A stretch of DNA of 64,000 nucleotides from Undibacterium sp. 5I1 (GCF_034314085.1 NZ_JAVIWI010000001.1:1860001-1924000), one strand, 5' to 3'. Positions 43,580-53,976 are shown, numbered from the stretch's first letter. Notes: generated by a model not told the origin, from the sequence alone. Numbers and translations are program-made.

Positions 43580-45514
43580 TCAAATAATGATCGCTTCTTT
43601 TTTCTCAGACTTATTCAATAAATCCTTCGCTGCCAAGGCCAGAAATGCATCCACTGCCGACGCACTTGCGCCACCGGTTTGTATGCTGGGCACCATGGCG
43701 ATGTGACCTTTTTCAATCGCCTCAGCAAAGCGCAGTAAGACGGTTTGCTGGAATTGCAGTTCTGGACCGCCGTAGGCTTCTACATTCAAGCGAGTTGCTT
43801 TTGCTTGTGCCTCACCGACTTGTTGTAGCTGATACGCTTCGGCATTGGCCAGAGTCCGTTTGGCATCCGCTGCACCAGACGCCGTTTGACGTGCTTCTTC
43901 AGCTGCTTTGATCGCTTTCTGCACTGCTGCACTACCTTGGTTTTCGGCGATTTTGACGGCTAATTCTGATTCGGTAATGGCCGTTTGTTGTTTCGCTTTG
44001 GCCTCTGCCTCGCGCAGAATACGTTCTTGTACTGCCGCAGTTTCTTTGGTTTTATAGGTTTCTAATTGCTCTCTGGAGACTTGACGTTCACGCAGTTGTT
44101 TTAGGATGACTTCAATTTGCGTGTCCCCTGTTTTGGCGCGTGGAGTGCCAATCAAGACTTCATTTAAAGTCAGGTTATAGCCTTCAAAGTTTTTGCGCAT
44201 TTCTGCTTTAGCGCGCTCTTGGATATCGGAACGCTCTTGCAATAATTCGATCAGCGTTTTGCCTTGCCCAATATTTTTGAAATAAGCAGCAACCATCGGG
44301 TCCAGCGTTTGCTCAACCAATTTTTGGATATCGCCGAAGCGCTGAATCACGAGCGGTGCCATTTTGTAGTCGATATTGACGACTACAGATAATGGCAAAT
44401 CAGGCTCAAACGCATCTTTGGTAATTAAGGACACTTCGCTCAAATGCTTATCTAACTCATGCGAACCAACAGCCCCTGATTGCCATTTCAAAATGAAATT
44501 CGTCGTTGGGACATCGATGACCCGTTTAGCATAGGGATTGAGTGCGTATTTTCCAGGCAATAGCGGCGCAGCTTGTACACCTTTTTCATCACTGCCCACC
44601 AGTTCACCATGACGATACGCCTCACCTGTCACATCATTACCGGCTTTGCCAGTGTAAGAGACAACCACACCGACATAGCCCACTGCGACCACGCGTTTCT
44701 CTACGATTTCATAACTGGCGAAACGTGCATTCAGATAATAAGTACCTTCCACCAAGACTTGTAATTGACGACCTTTATAACCACCAGCATCAATAAAAAC
44801 TTCAGGATTTTGATAATCATGGTGATAGCTGGCAGCGTGATGGGGATCGGCACCAACCACGGGTGCAACGATGGTGCCCTCTGGCAGAGATTGGCCTTCA
44901 TGCGTAGTAATGACAGCCAGTTTATCGTCACGGATCACCAGAGGCTGAAAGCCGCTACGCTTTCTTAGTTCATTTAACATTTCTGCCAATTGACCAACGA
45001 CCTGACCTTCGCTATTGATATTGGTGTCGCCTGGCAGAGGCAAGGCGTAGACTTTTTCAGAACTCAAGACGACGAATTGAGCAAGGTTGATCGCATAAGT
45101 ACCTTCGCGCAGAATTTTTCTTTGCAAGCCCTTTTGACCTGCGCTGGTCAAAAATCCACGCACATCCGTAAAGTCATTTGCCGTTTTATTGCAGGCTAGA
45201 TTTTGTGTCGGCGCCATCGCTTGTCCGTCGCGGGCAAATACATAGGCCAGCGTGCCCTGCTGTATCGTTACCAGATCATGCCGATGAATCGCATATTGGA
45301 ATGGGAAGAATAAATGGAAGCCACCACGTAAGACTTCGGGCTGAAAACCAGCCTCACCGCTTAAGGCGATAAATCCATGTTCTAAGGAACCTGACAGTGA
45401 CCATTTCTTTTCTACGATACCGATTTTTTCGTTGGAGATATACACCAGCATATTGCTGGCGTACACCAAAATAATGAGGGCAAGTACGGAGACTGCCAAA
45501 ATAATTTCAAGCAT
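43580..45514 (-). CDS. Flotillin-like SPFH (band 7) membrane protein
   Basis: A 644-residue protein with one N-terminal membrane segment (residues ~3-25), an extended N-terminal region with repeated G-x-Y strands (VEGTYYLNARF, LPGKYALNPYA), an SPFH/band 7 domain around residues ~340-480, and an Ala/Glu/Lys-rich coiled coil (~480-590; TESELAVKIAENQGSAAVQK). It ends in a Gly/Ala-rich tail. SPFH proteins form large membrane-associated rings or microdomain scaffolds. It lies third after an NfeD gene and a slipin gene, a known SPFH/NfeD association. The specific role is unknown. Confidence 0.88.
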   Translation of the reverse strand: MLEIILAVSVLALIILVYASNMLVYISNEKIGIVEKKWSLSGSLEHGFIALSGEAGFQPEVLRGGFHLFFPFQYAIHRHDLVTIQQGTLAYVFARDGQAMAPTQNLACNKTANDFTDVRGFLTSAGQKGLQRKILREGTYAINLAQFVVLSSEKVYALPLPGDTNINSEGQVVGQLAEMLNELRKRSGFQPLVIRDDKLAVITTHEGQSLPEGTIVAPVVGADPHHAASYHHDYQNPEVFIDAGGYKGRQLQVLVEGTYYLNARFASYEIVEKRVVAVGYVGVVVSYTGKAGNDVTGEAYRHGELVGSDEKGVQAAPLLPGKYALNPYAKRVIDVPTTNFILKWQSGAVGSHELDKHLSEVSLITKDAFEPDLPLSVVVNIDYKMAPLVIQRFGDIQKLVEQTLDPMVAAYFKNIGQGKTLIELLQERSDIQERAKAEMRKNFEGYNLTLNEVLIGTPRAKTGDTQIEVILKQLRERQVSREQLETYKTKETAAVQERILREAEAKAKQQTAITESELAVKIAENQGSAAVQKAIKAAEEARQTASGAADAKRTLANAEAYQLQQVGEAQAKATRLNVEAYGGPELQFQQTVLLRFAEAIEKGHIAMVPSIQTGGASASAVDAFLALAAKDLLNKSEKKEAIII

Positions 45515-45647
45515 GATGAATCCTTTTTTTATGAATCCCGATTTTCTGGAAATGCAGCGGCCTGACTAGCACTGGATAAGCGCTAGCTGAACTACTGTTT
45601 GCTTTTTTTGTGGAAAAATAGGGAGCCTGTCACGCTCCATAAGAAGA

Positions 45648-46598
45648 TTAAGAAGGTCGTCGCGGCACTTCTGTTGCGATGACTTTTTGGGACTTGACGA
45701 CTTGCATTGCGGTGGCGATCAGGCCGCTCATATCACCCAAATTGGCTGGGATAATGATGGAATTATTGGTCTTAGCTAAATTGGCAAAGGCCGCTACATA
45801 TTGCTCTGCAACTTTAAGATTAGCGGCATCAGAGCCACCTGGTAATTGCATCGCAGCGGCAGTTTTACGAATCGCTTCTGCACTCGCTTCTGCAATAGAG
45901 AGGATAGCGGCTGCCTGACCTTGCGCACGGTTAATCGATGCTTGCATTTCACCTTCTGATTTGGCGATGGAGGCTTCTCTCTCACCGGTTGCAATATTGA
46001 TTTGCTCTTGCTTACGACCTTCCGACGCGGCGATCAGGGCACGTTTTTCACGCTCGGCAGTAATCTGCGCCTGCATCGCATGCAGAATCTCTTTGGGTGG
46101 TGTGAGGTCTTTGATTTCGTAACGCAAGACTTTGACACCCCAATTGGCGGCGGACTCATCAATCGCATTCACGATCGTTGTATTGATGTGGTCGCGCTCT
46201 TCAAATGTTTTGTCCAGTTCCATCTTACCGATGACAGAACGTAAGGTGGTTTGTGCCAGTTGCGTAATCGCAGCGATGTAATTGGAAGACCCATACGATG
46301 CGCGCATCGCATCCGTAATTTGAAAATACAAAATACCGTCCACTTGCAACTGTGTGTTGTCGCGCGTGATACAGACTTGCGGTGGCACATCCAACGGGAT
46401 TTCTTTCAAAATATGTTTGTAGGCTATGCGATCAACAAAAGGAACAACAATGTTTAAACCTGGCCCCAGAGTTGCATGATATTTACCCAAACGCTCGACT
46501 ACCCAAGCATGCTGTTGCGGCACGACATTAATGGTTTTGATGACAAAGACCATTGCCAGAACAAACAGAATTAAAGCTACACCACTAAAACTACCCAT
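45648..46598 (-). CDS. Stomatin/slipin-type SPFH protein (QmcA-like)
   Basis: A 316-residue SPFH protein: N-terminal membrane segment, then INVVPQQHAWVVERLGKYH and GLNIVVPFVDRIAYKHILKE typical of paraslipins, a band 7 core, and an Ala/Glu-rich helical tail (ASEGRKQEQINIATGEREAS). The ATG at 46598 has GGAG six bases upstream; a GTG two codons earlier is also in frame. It follows the NfeD gene by ~150 bp. In QmcA/NfeD pairs the SPFH protein forms the ring and NfeD inserts beside it; the same is inferred here. Confidence 0.93.
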   Translation of the reverse strand: MGSFSGVALILFVLAMVFVIKTINVVPQQHAWVVERLGKYHATLGPGLNIVVPFVDRIAYKHILKEIPLDVPPQVCITRDNTQLQVDGILYFQITDAMRASYGSSNYIAAITQLAQTTLRSVIGKMELDKTFEERDHINTTIVNAIDESAANWGVKVLRYEIKDLTPPKEILHAMQAQITAEREKRALIAASEGRKQEQINIATGEREASIAKSEGEMQASINRAQGQAAAILSIAEASAEAIRKTAAAMQLPGGSDAANLKVAEQYVAAFANLAKTNNSIIIPANLGDMSGLIATAMQVVKSQKVIATEVPRRPS

Positions 46599-46751
46599 AT
46601 ACACTCCATAAAATTCACATCGGTTACAGACAAATTAAGATGACTCAATATAGTGACTAATTACAGCAACTAAGTATTGCTACTAAGCACCGCTAACAAG
46701 TGCGGCTACTAAGTCATTACGACTAAATATTTGCGACGGCATTGCCGTGTT

Positions 46752-47186
46752 TTACGACGGTTTTACAATTAAACGACTTCCTTGTATTTCATCAATCACA
46801 TATACGCCAGGATACCCAGCGGAGTGCTGCAACTCTACATCCCACATTGCACCGCGATACATGGTGCGTGCATTAAATTTACCGTTGCCAGCATCCTTCC
46901 ATTCATCGACTTGTATGCGCTGACCAATATCCATATTCACATTCGGATCACGTGCCGCATCCACGTTTTTTGTAAAACCATACTTACTTTTGTGCAGCGT
47001 AACCGTAGCAACCGCACCCACCAAAGCGGCAATAATCAATTGTGTGGAGACACCAAAATTGAAGAAAGCAACCAAGGCACCAGCCACAATGCCGATAGAA
47101 ATCATTAACAAATAAAAAGTGCCGGTAAACAATTCTAGTATCACCACCAAACCCGCCAACACCAGCCACATCATCCATGCGTTCAT
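46752..47186 (-). CDS. NfeD family membrane protein
   Basis: A 144-residue short NfeD protein: three to four membrane segments in residues ~5-75 and a C-terminal OB fold (~85-142; DIGQRIQVDEWKDAGNGKFN and MYRGAMWDVELQ). There is no ClpP-like protease domain, so it is the short form. It heads the NfeD-slipin-flotillin-like run and probably partners one or both SPFH proteins. Confidence 0.93.
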   Translation of the reverse strand: MNAWMMWLVLAGLVVILELFTGTFYLLMISIGIVAGALVAFFNFGVSTQLIIAALVGAVATVTLHKSKYGFTKNVDAARDPNVNMDIGQRIQVDEWKDAGNGKFNARTMYRGAMWDVELQHSAGYPGVYVIDEIQGSRLIVKPS

Positions 47187-47323
47187 AGTCGTTTTTTCTC
47201 CTTATCTTTTTTCATCACTATTCAGGTTCAATATCGCCAACATCGGTGAATCGTCGTATTCTGCGCGATTTGTTTCAAACGGTCATCGGTAATCGCGTTG
47301 AGAATTTACTCACCAAATTCTGT

Positions 47324-47360
47324 AAAAAAAAGCCCTCGCTACCTTTTGGCAGCGAGGGCT
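47324..47360 (-). terminator. Intrinsic terminator upstream of the NfeD gene
   Basis: AGCCCTCGCT / AGCGAGGGCT (47331-47360) with eight A's on its left and a T run on its right, so it can work in both directions. It is the second terminator past ppsA. Confidence 0.88.
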
Positions 47361-47480
47361 ATTTTTATGAATTTTGTTGGAGTATTGATTTTATTTTTAT
47401 TACTGTTAAGGCATCGGTAGTCTAGTCTAAATTCCGTAAACTACAACCACTAAAATCAGTCTTGTTGCGGCGCACCAACA

Positions 47481-47519
47481 AAAAAGCGTGAGCCTGTTTT
47501 TGATACAGGCTCACGCTTT
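47481..47519 (-). terminator. Intrinsic terminator after ppsA
   Basis: A 15-pair stem, AAAGCGTGAGCCTGT / ACAGGCTCACGCTTT (47483-47519), ending in a T run on the minus strand, 35 bp beyond the ppsA stop. Confidence 0.92.
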
Positions 47520-47553
47520 ATTTTGCTACTGACGACTGAAATTGGTGAGTTTT

Positions 47554-49971
47554 TTATTTGCTCACAGCCGCCAGTTTTTGCCAGGTATCAATGACAGAAT
47601 CAGGATTGAGTGAAATCGACTCTATACCTTCCTTCATCAACCATTCTGCAAAGTCAGGATGATCGGATGGACCCTGACCACAAATACCAACGTACTTATT
47701 CAATTTGATGCAGGCAGCAATAGCGCGTGACAGCAAAGCACGCACAGCAGGATCACGCTCATCAAAATCAGCCGCCAGTAACTCCATACCAGAATCACGA
47801 TCTAAGCCCAGCGTAAGCTGAGTCAGATCGTTGGAACCAATCGAGAAGCCATCAAAGAATTGCAAGAATTCTTCTGCCAAAATCGCATTAGATGGGACCT
47901 CGCACATCATGATAATGCGCAAGCCGTTTTCACCGCGCTTGAGGCCGTTTTTGGCGAGCAAATTAATGACTTTTTCGGCCTGTCCTAAAGTACGGACGAA
48001 AGGCACCATAATCTCGACATTAGTCAGTCCCATGTCGTTACGGACACGTTTCATTGCCAGGCATTCCATCTCAAACGACTCAGCAAAGTCACCTGCCAGA
48101 TAACGCGCTGCACCGCGGAAGCCTAACATCGGATTTTCTTCATCCGGCTCGTAACGTGATCCGCCGATCAACTTTTTATATTCGTTCGATTTAAAATCAG
48201 ACAAACGCACGATGACTTTTTTTGGCCAGAACGCAGCGGCAATGGTAGCGATACCTTCGGCTAATTTATCGACATAAAACGCTCTTGGAGAAGCGTGACC
48301 ACGAGCAACCGACTCGACTGCTTTTTTCAGATCTGCATCAATATTCGGATATTCCAAAATCGCTTTTGGATGAACACCGATATTGTTGTTGATGATGAAC
48401 TCTAAACGCGCCAGACCCACACCTTCGTTTGGTACGGATTGGAAATCAAATGCCAATTGCGGATTGCCCACATTGAGCATAATTTTGAGTGGGAGCTTAG
48501 GCAATTCGCCACGCATTTCTTCCGTGATTTCTGTCTCTAGCAAACCGTCGTAGATTTTGCCTTCGTCACCTTCGGCACAAGATACGGTGACCAGCGTGCC
48601 GTCTTTCAGCAGTTCTGTCGCGTCACCACAACCAACCACCGCGGGTACGCCCAGCTCACGCGCAATAATCGCTGCGTGGCAAGTACGGCCACCGCGATTA
48701 GTCACGATGGCTGCAGCACGCTTCATGACGGGTTCCCAGTTAGGATCGGTCATGTCGGCAACTAATACGTCACCTGGTTGTACACGTTCCATTTCGGATG
48801 GATCATGGATCACACGGACGCGACCTGCGCCGATTTTCTGCCCAATGGCACGGCCAGATGTAATAACTGTGCCGGTACCTTTGAGCTTAAAGCGTTGCTG
48901 CGCATCGGTTGATTTTTGTTGTGATTTAACGGTTTCTGGACGTGCCTGCAAAATGTAGAGTTTGCCGTCACGACCATCTTTGCCCCACTCGATATCCATA
49001 GGACGACCGTAGTGTTTTTCGATGATGACAGCGTACTTGGCCAGCTCAACCACTTCAGTATCGTTGAGCGAATAGCGATTGCGCAGCTCGATAGGGACAT
49101 CGACTGTTTTAACAGAGCGACCTGCTTTGGCTTCGCCAGTAAATTCCATTTTGATCAGCTTGGAGCCGATATTGCGGCGGATCACTGGCAATTTACCCAG
49201 CTCCAGCATCGGCTTATGGACATAAAATTCATCAGGATTGACAGCGCCCTGCACTACTGTTTCACCCAGACCGTAGCTGGATGTGATGAAAACCACGTCC
49301 TTAAAACCGGACTCGGTATCAATCGTGAACATCACACCAGCCGCGCCCAGATCAGAACGTACCATGCGCTGCACACCCGCTGACAAGGCAACTTCAGCAT
49401 GCGTAAAGCCTTTGTGTACACGGTAGGAAATGGCACGGTCGTTATACAGCGATGCAAAAACATGCTTCATCGCTTCTAACACGTTGTCGATGCCGACCAC
49501 GTTGAGGAAAGTCTCTTGCTGACCTGCAAATGAGGCATCTGGTAAATCTTCTGCCGTGGCTGAGGAGCGCACAGCAAATGACATTTCCGCCGCCGAGTCT
49601 GCAACCAAGCGGTTATAAAACTCTTCAATCTCTTTTTGCAAACGTGGCTGAAACGGCGTATCAATAATCCATTGACGGATTTCGGCACCCGCTCTTGCCA
49701 GTTCTTTGACGTCTTCAATATCTAAACTGACGAGGCGATCAGCGATACGCTGCGCCAATGGTGCGCCGCCGTTTTCGCTATACGATAAAAAATCACGGAA
49801 AGCCTGTGCTGTAGTGGCAAAACCACCCGGAACACGGACACCTGCCGTTGCCAGCTGGCTAATCATTTCGCCTAAAGATGCATTTTTCCCGCCGACGGAT
49901 TCAACATCCGTCATTCGTAAATGCTCAAACGAGGCGACATAAGTTGCCTCGGTAATTGCTGCGTTGGACAT
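47554..49971 (-). CDS. ppsA: Phosphoenolpyruvate synthase
   Basis: PpsA makes PEP from pyruvate and ATP for gluconeogenesis. The 805-residue protein has the N-terminal ATP-grasp domain ([32 protein letters not shown]), the phosphohistidine domain with [15 protein letters not shown] (around residue 430), and the C-terminal TIM-barrel PEP-binding domain ([28 protein letters not shown]). Length is normal. Divergent from its regulator ppsR. Confidence 0.98.
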   Translation of the reverse strand: MSNAAITEATYVASFEHLRMTDVESVGGKNASLGEMISQLATAGVRVPGGFATTAQAFRDFLSYSENGGAPLAQRIADRLVSLDIEDVKELARAGAEIRQWIIDTPFQPRLQKEIEEFYNRLVADSAAEMSFAVRSSATAEDLPDASFAGQQETFLNVVGIDNVLEAMKHVFASLYNDRAISYRVHKGFTHAEVALSAGVQRMVRSDLGAAGVMFTIDTESGFKDVVFITSSYGLGETVVQGAVNPDEFYVHKPMLELGKLPVIRRNIGSKLIKMEFTGEAKAGRSVKTVDVPIELRNRYSLNDTEVVELAKYAVIIEKHYGRPMDIEWGKDGRDGKLYILQARPETVKSQQKSTDAQQRFKLKGTGTVITSGRAIGQKIGAGRVRVIHDPSEMERVQPGDVLVADMTDPNWEPVMKRAAAIVTNRGGRTCHAAIIARELGVPAVVGCGDATELLKDGTLVTVSCAEGDEGKIYDGLLETEITEEMRGELPKLPLKIMLNVGNPQLAFDFQSVPNEGVGLARLEFIINNNIGVHPKAILEYPNIDADLKKAVESVARGHASPRAFYVDKLAEGIATIAAAFWPKKVIVRLSDFKSNEYKKLIGGSRYEPDEENPMLGFRGAARYLAGDFAESFEMECLAMKRVRNDMGLTNVEIMVPFVRTLGQAEKVINLLAKNGLKRGENGLRIIMMCEVPSNAILAEEFLQFFDGFSIGSNDLTQLTLGLDRDSGMELLAADFDERDPAVRALLSRAIAACIKLNKYVGICGQGPSDHPDFAEWLMKEGIESISLNPDSVIDTWQKLAAVSK

Positions 49972-50312
49972 AACAACCTCTTTTTGATGGTAAGAAATCT
50001 GTACTAGTCATGGGACATGCTAATCGATACGAGTCTTTACTGCTCTGAATGCTCTTACTTAGTGCAAACTACTTCGTCCATCGCTATTTTTTTGTTATTC
50101 TTAGTATCAATGCGCGAAGACAAAGAGGAGCTGAAAGAAAAGTACTTATTGCGTGCAACTTGCTGGCTGCCATTTTACATGGAGTGCCAGCTAATTTGCC
50201 CACGTAAAGTTAGAATTTAGCGTCTTTTTTGTTATAAGTATAGAAAGAATTTTTGTGCGGCGAAATAAATCGCTGTGCAAACAAGTCATCCACCCAGCCG
50301 AGCAAAGACTCC
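49972..50312. promoter_or_regulatory. Divergent ppsA-ppsR intergenic region
   Basis: No convincing gene; the frame at 50017-50220 lacks a ribosome binding site and any motif. An imperfect hairpin, GCTGGC...CCAT / ATGG...GCCAGC (50162-50191), may be an operator or RNA structure. TATAAG at 50233 could be a -10 element for ppsR, without a clear -35. Promoters for both genes must lie here. Confidence 0.4.
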
Positions 50313-51161
50313 ATGCCTGATCCACTACAACCGCCCATTCCACCCGCTAACCGGACCGTATTTTTTGTATCGGATGGTACGGGTATTACTGCCGAAACTT
50401 TTGGTCATTCAGTTTTAACCCAATTTGACTTAAAGTTTAAGCAAGTTCGATTACCCTTCATCGACACCTTAGACAAAGCGCATGACGCGGCGCGCAAAAT
50501 TAATGAGGCTTTGGCTGTTGACGGCAATCGCCCTATTATTTTTTCTACCCTGGTTAAAACGGATCTGGCCGAAGTGGTATTTAAATCCAAGGGCATGCAT
50601 ATGGATTTGATCCAGACCTTTGTCGCGCCACTGGAGCACGAGCTGGGCGTGAAATCCAGCCACACCATAGGTCGCAGCCACAACATGACCGATTCGGAAG
50701 AATATAAAAACCGGATCGAGGCAATCAACTTTTCATTAGCGCATGACGACGGTCAATCGCATAAAAATCTGTCGGCAGCCGATGTCATTCTGGTCGGCGT
50801 ATCACGCTCGGGCAAAACTCCGACCAGTCTCTACCTGGCAATGCAATACGGGATTAAAGCAGCGAATTATCCTTTGATACCGGATGATTTTGAGCGTGGC
50901 AAATTACCGTCCAACCTGCCACCGTATAAGGCAAAAATTTTTGGCTTGAGCATCGCGCCAGAGCGTTTATCCGAGATCCGCAACGAGCGCCGCCCTGGCA
51001 GCAAATATGCGTCTTTAGAAAATTGTCGCTATGAAGTCAACGAAGCCGAAGCGATGATGAAGCGTGAAGGCATACGCTGGTTATCATCCACCACCAAGTC
51101 AATCGAAGAAATCTCCACCACAATTTTGCAAGAGATTAAATCGGATGTGAGGATTTACTAA
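50313..51161 (+). CDS. ppsR: PEP synthase regulatory protein (kinase/pyrophosphorylase)
   Basis: PpsR (DUF299) inactivates PEP synthase by ADP-dependent phosphorylation of a threonine and reactivates it by Pi-dependent dephosphorylation. The 282-residue product from the ATG at 50313 begins MPDPLQPP and has [18 protein letters not shown] and the P-loop [15 protein letters not shown] (about residues 160-174). The frame extends 20 codons upstream to a TTG, which I reject. Divergent pairing with ppsA supports the call. Confidence 0.97.
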   Translation: MPDPLQPPIPPANRTVFFVSDGTGITAETFGHSVLTQFDLKFKQVRLPFIDTLDKAHDAARKINEALAVDGNRPIIFSTLVKTDLAEVVFKSKGMHMDLIQTFVAPLEHELGVKSSHTIGRSHNMTDSEEYKNRIEAINFSLAHDDGQSHKNLSAADVILVGVSRSGKTPTSLYLAMQYGIKAANYPLIPDDFERGKLPSNLPPYKAKIFGLSIAPERLSEIRNERRPGSKYASLENCRYEVNEAEAMMKREGIRWLSSTTKSIEEISTTILQEIKSDVRIY

Positions 51162-51203
51162 GTAGCTTAAAGTCAAGTAATCATGGCGCTGAGTAGAAGC
51201 AAA

Positions 51204-51236
51204 AACGCAGGGAGTAAATCAGCTCTGCGTTCTTTG
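51204..51236 (+). terminator. Probable terminator after ppsR
   Basis: AACGCAG (51204-51210) pairs with CTGCGTT (51225-51231), followed by CTTTGT. The T tract is short, so confidence is moderate. Confidence 0.45.
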
Positions 51237-51308
51237 TACCTCTGCGTTACGCACTCATTTTCAAGCCAACTCGTAGGTTTAATACCAAAAAATTCCGGCA
51301 CAAATCAA

Positions 51309-51390
51309 TATACTCCCCATTATTTTTAATAAATATGCCACAGTGTCCAATGATTATATGGACACTTAATATGTACTCACTGGGAGTATA
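51309..51390. repeat. 80-bp palindromic element, copy 6
   Basis: Bounded by TATACTCCC and GGGAGTATA exactly, with inner arms GTGTCCA and TGGACAC around ATGATTATA. Oriented as copies 2 and 7. Lies between ppsR and the acetyltransferase gene, about 60 bp before the latter's start. Confidence 0.9.
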
Positions 51391-51453
51391 AAAATCATCA
51401 AAGGAAAACCTGTAGCTGATTTTCTGCCGAGAAAACCAAAAACAGATATTTTT

Positions 51454-52194
51454 ATGCACACGATAGAACAAGCGGCGTTTGCCGCATGGCCTGCACTGGA
51501 GCAACAAGACTTTGGCGGCTGGCGGCTGCGTTTTTCTGAGGGGTATACCAAGCGCGCCAATTCTGCGAATGCCTTAGTCAGGATCACGAGCTTGCCAGAA
51601 ACACAGATCAAGCACATCGAAGCAATTTTCCACGCACGCAAGCTAAAACCTATTTTCCGCCTGGCGTCTTTTTGTACGTCGCCCGAGGTTGACCAGAGCT
51701 TAGAAAAGCAAGGCTATCAGTTTGCCGATTTGTCGCTGGTGATGACAGTCAATTTGGCTGAAAGTCGTATCAACGATATGGGCGATGATGCTCATGAACA
51801 GGACTTCCTCATTGAGGTAAAACCGTGGCTGAGCGCTTTCCAAGAACTATCTGGTTATGAGGCAGTAGGACAAAAAATCCATCTGCGAATGCTGCAAGCG
51901 ATCCAAGGTCAATGCGCTTTTGCGGTATTGCGAGAAGGCGGCCAAATAGTCTGCTGCGGACTTGGCGTGATCACTGGTACACAGTTGGGATTATTTGATG
52001 TCGTCACGCATCCCGATTTTCGCGGGCGAGGGTTGGCACAACAACTTTGCAGCAAACTCATGGCATGGGGTAAATCAGGCGGTGCCAGCGATGCTTATCT
52101 GCAAGTCGTAGCGACAAATGCAACAGCCATCCGGGTGTATGAAAAACTGGGGTTTAGCCGTTGTTATCATTATTGGTATCGGCTGCATCCTTGA
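51454..52194 (+). CDS. GNAT-family N-acetyltransferase
   Basis: A 246-residue protein with a C-terminal GNAT domain (~130-245). The acetyl-CoA motif reads VVTHPDFRGRGLAQQLCSKL, followed by YLQVVATNATAIRVYEKLGF. The N-terminal half (AAFAAWPALEQQDFGGWRLR) is typical of two-domain acetyltransferases of unknown substrate. Convergent with the methyltransferase gene, with a shared terminator between. Confidence 0.9.
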   Translation: MHTIEQAAFAAWPALEQQDFGGWRLRFSEGYTKRANSANALVRITSLPETQIKHIEAIFHARKLKPIFRLASFCTSPEVDQSLEKQGYQFADLSLVMTVNLAESRINDMGDDAHEQDFLIEVKPWLSAFQELSGYEAVGQKIHLRMLQAIQGQCAFAVLREGGQIVCCGLGVITGTQLGLFDVVTHPDFRGRGLAQQLCSKLMAWGKSGGASDAYLQVVATNATAIRVYEKLGFSRCYHYWYRLHP

Positions 52195-52233
52195 TGCCTG
52201 TTAGGTAGTCTTGATCAAAAAATCAAAAAAATC

Positions 52234-52269
52234 AAAAAAATAGAGCGCGAAATTGGCGCTCTATTTTTT
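52234..52269. terminator. Bidirectional terminator between convergent genes
   Basis: TAGAGCGC / GCGCTCTA (52241-52263) flanked by seven A's and six T's, so it can end transcription from both the acetyltransferase (plus) and methyltransferase (minus). The left flank is an 8-bp A-rich tandem repeat. Confidence 0.88.
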
Positions 52270-52284
52270 ATGTAACCTTACAAT

Positions 52285-53064
52285 TTACAGCGATTGTCTG
52301 ACTTGCTCAAAAAAACAAATTGCCGCACTGGCAGCCACGTTCAGCGACTCGATTTCTGCCCGCTGCGGAATAGTAACGGTGTGGCTTGACAGCGCCATCA
52401 AATCCTCTGCTACGCCCTGCCCTTCATGGCCGAATAGCCATGCGACAGGCTGATTTAAATTCACCTGATAAATCGTCTGTGTCGTATGCGAGCTGGTTGC
52501 CAGAATCGGTATGCGGGTATTGTTGAGCAAACTGTGCAGATCAACATTCTCAAAAATATTTAGCAAAAAATGTGCGCCCATCCCCGCCCGCATCACTTTA
52601 GGCGACCACGCAAAAGCGGTACCGGGACTACAAAAGACATTGCGAATACCTGCGCCAGCGGCGCTGCGCAAGATCGATCCTAAGTTGCCAGGATCTTGTA
52701 AATTATCGAGCAAGACTGAGGATTCTTGCAGCAGTGCCGGGAATACCGGATCAGGCGTGGCGATGATAAACATGACGCCAATGCCGTGTTCAACTTGGCT
52801 CAACGCATCGTATAAAGCATCAGGCAGGCAAATACATTGCGCTTTTTCGCTACACAGCGAGAGTATTGATTCCACCTCAGGGTGATGGACGCTACCCTCA
52901 GAAATAATACAGATTTGCGGTGCGCCCAGATGCTGCCAATATGCCTGACATAAATGCACGCCATCTAGCAAAGTACGGCCAGACTTACGACGCGCTTGCG
53001 AGCTGGTGGCAAGCAGCTTCAGTTCTTTAAAGAGCGGATTATCGCGGGAAGTAATTGATTTCAT
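52285..53064 (-). CDS. TrmH/SpoU-family RNA 2'-O-methyltransferase
   Basis: A 259-residue SPOUT-class RNA methyltransferase: an N-terminal substrate-binding region (ITSRDNPLFKELKLLATSSQ) and the knotted catalytic domain with LDNLQDPGNLGSILR, WLFGHEGQGVAEDL and IPQRAEIESLNVAASAAIC motifs. The exact RNA target is not evident; members near rnhB in Betaproteobacteria are usually annotated as rRNA methyltransferases. It begins four bases after the rnhB stop. Confidence 0.93.
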   Translation of the reverse strand: MKSITSRDNPLFKELKLLATSSQARRKSGRTLLDGVHLCQAYWQHLGAPQICIISEGSVHHPEVESILSLCSEKAQCICLPDALYDALSQVEHGIGVMFIIATPDPVFPALLQESSVLLDNLQDPGNLGSILRSAAGAGIRNVFCSPGTAFAWSPKVMRAGMGAHFLLNIFENVDLHSLLNNTRIPILATSSHTTQTIYQVNLNQPVAWLFGHEGQGVAEDLMALSSHTVTIPQRAEIESLNVAASAAICFFEQVRQSL

Positions 53065-53068
53065 TGAG

Positions 53069-53707
53069 TCAGAAATTGGGGGCAGTCTTTTGGAAACTAG
53101 AGTTTAACAACGCTCTTACCGGCGCATAAGATTTTCTATGAATTGGCGAGACGCCATGTTCACGCAACAAGGCCAAATGTAAGGCGGTAGGATAACCTTT
53201 GTGTTGATCCAAAGCGTATTGCGGATACTGCAAATGCAATTGCGCCAGACGGTGGTCACGAGCCGTTTTTGCCAAAATCGAGGCGGCTGAAATAGCTTGT
53301 ACTTTGTCATCGCCTTTGACGATCGCCTCTGATCGTACCGACATGACAGGACAACGATTGCCGTCAATCAGTGCCAGTGTCGGCTGAATAGTTAAACCTT
53401 CTACCGCGCGGCGCATTGCCAGCATGGTGGCCTGCAAAATATTAAGCTCATCAATTTCTTGCTCAGAACATTCGGCAATAGACCAGGCCAGCGCATATTG
53501 CTTAATCTCAATCGCTAACTGGTCGCGCTTGGCCTCACTCAGTTTCTTAGAATCGCGCAAACCAGCAATCGGATGCGCAGGATCAAGGATCACTGCCGCA
53601 GCCATCACAGGACCAGCTAAGGGACCGCGCCCCGCTTCGTCCACACCACAAATTAATTCGCCTTCATAATCAAACAGTGAGAAGGTGGAGTCGATTTTAC
53701 TCATCAA
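53069..53707 (-). CDS. rnhB: Ribonuclease HII
   Basis: RNase HII removes ribonucleotides and RNA primers from DNA. The 212-residue protein has [14 protein letters not shown] (acidic pair Asp23 and Glu24), [21 protein letters not shown] (Asp) and [11 protein letters not shown] (Asp). It overlaps the upstream glutaredoxin-like gene by 11 bases. In many Betaproteobacteria rnhB follows lpxB; here it lies ~50 kb away. Confidence 0.97.
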   Translation of the reverse strand: MMSKIDSTFSLFDYEGELICGVDEAGRGPLAGPVMAAAVILDPAHPIAGLRDSKKLSEAKRDQLAIEIKQYALAWSIAECSEQEIDELNILQATMLAMRRAVEGLTIQPTLALIDGNRCPVMSVRSEAIVKGDDKVQAISAASILAKTARDHRLAQLHLQYPQYALDQHKGYPTALHLALLREHGVSPIHRKSYAPVRALLNSSFQKTAPNF

Positions 53708-53948
53708 AAAATGCTTTCAATTTGGCTTGATCTAAAAAATAATGGCAAATCTGCTGCTCCGGCGCATCGGCTTTTTTACCCACGAGTACTGGTACTAACT
53801 CATCATACAAAGCGAGTAAAGCATCGTCGGCATCAACATCCAGCACATGTACGGTGAAGTTAAACTCGTTGGAAAACGCTTGCAACTGCGCCAGCATGTC
53901 GTCGCAAAGATGGCAATAACTGCGGGAATAAAGGGTGAATTCGGTCAT
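53697..53948 (-). CDS. Glutaredoxin-like protein (DUF836)
   Basis: An 83-residue thioredoxin-fold protein. [17 protein letters not shown] carries the CHLC redox pair and [20 protein letters not shown] the cis-Pro region. These small proteins commonly follow mucD in Betaproteobacteria, which fits its position here. Overlaps rnhB by 11 bases. The redox partner is unknown. Confidence 0.9.
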   Translation of the reverse strand: MTEFTLYSRSYCHLCDDMLAQLQAFSNEFNFTVHVLDVDADDALLALYDELVPVLVGKKADAPEQQICHYFLDQAKLKAFFDE

Positions 53949-53976
53949 TTTACTTTGATCTGAGAGGAATATTACC

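Noticed and set aside
50017..50220. 67-codon frame between ppsA and ppsR
   Set aside because: It lies in the divergent promoter region, has no good ribosome binding site and no family resemblance; the internal hairpin suggests regulatory DNA.
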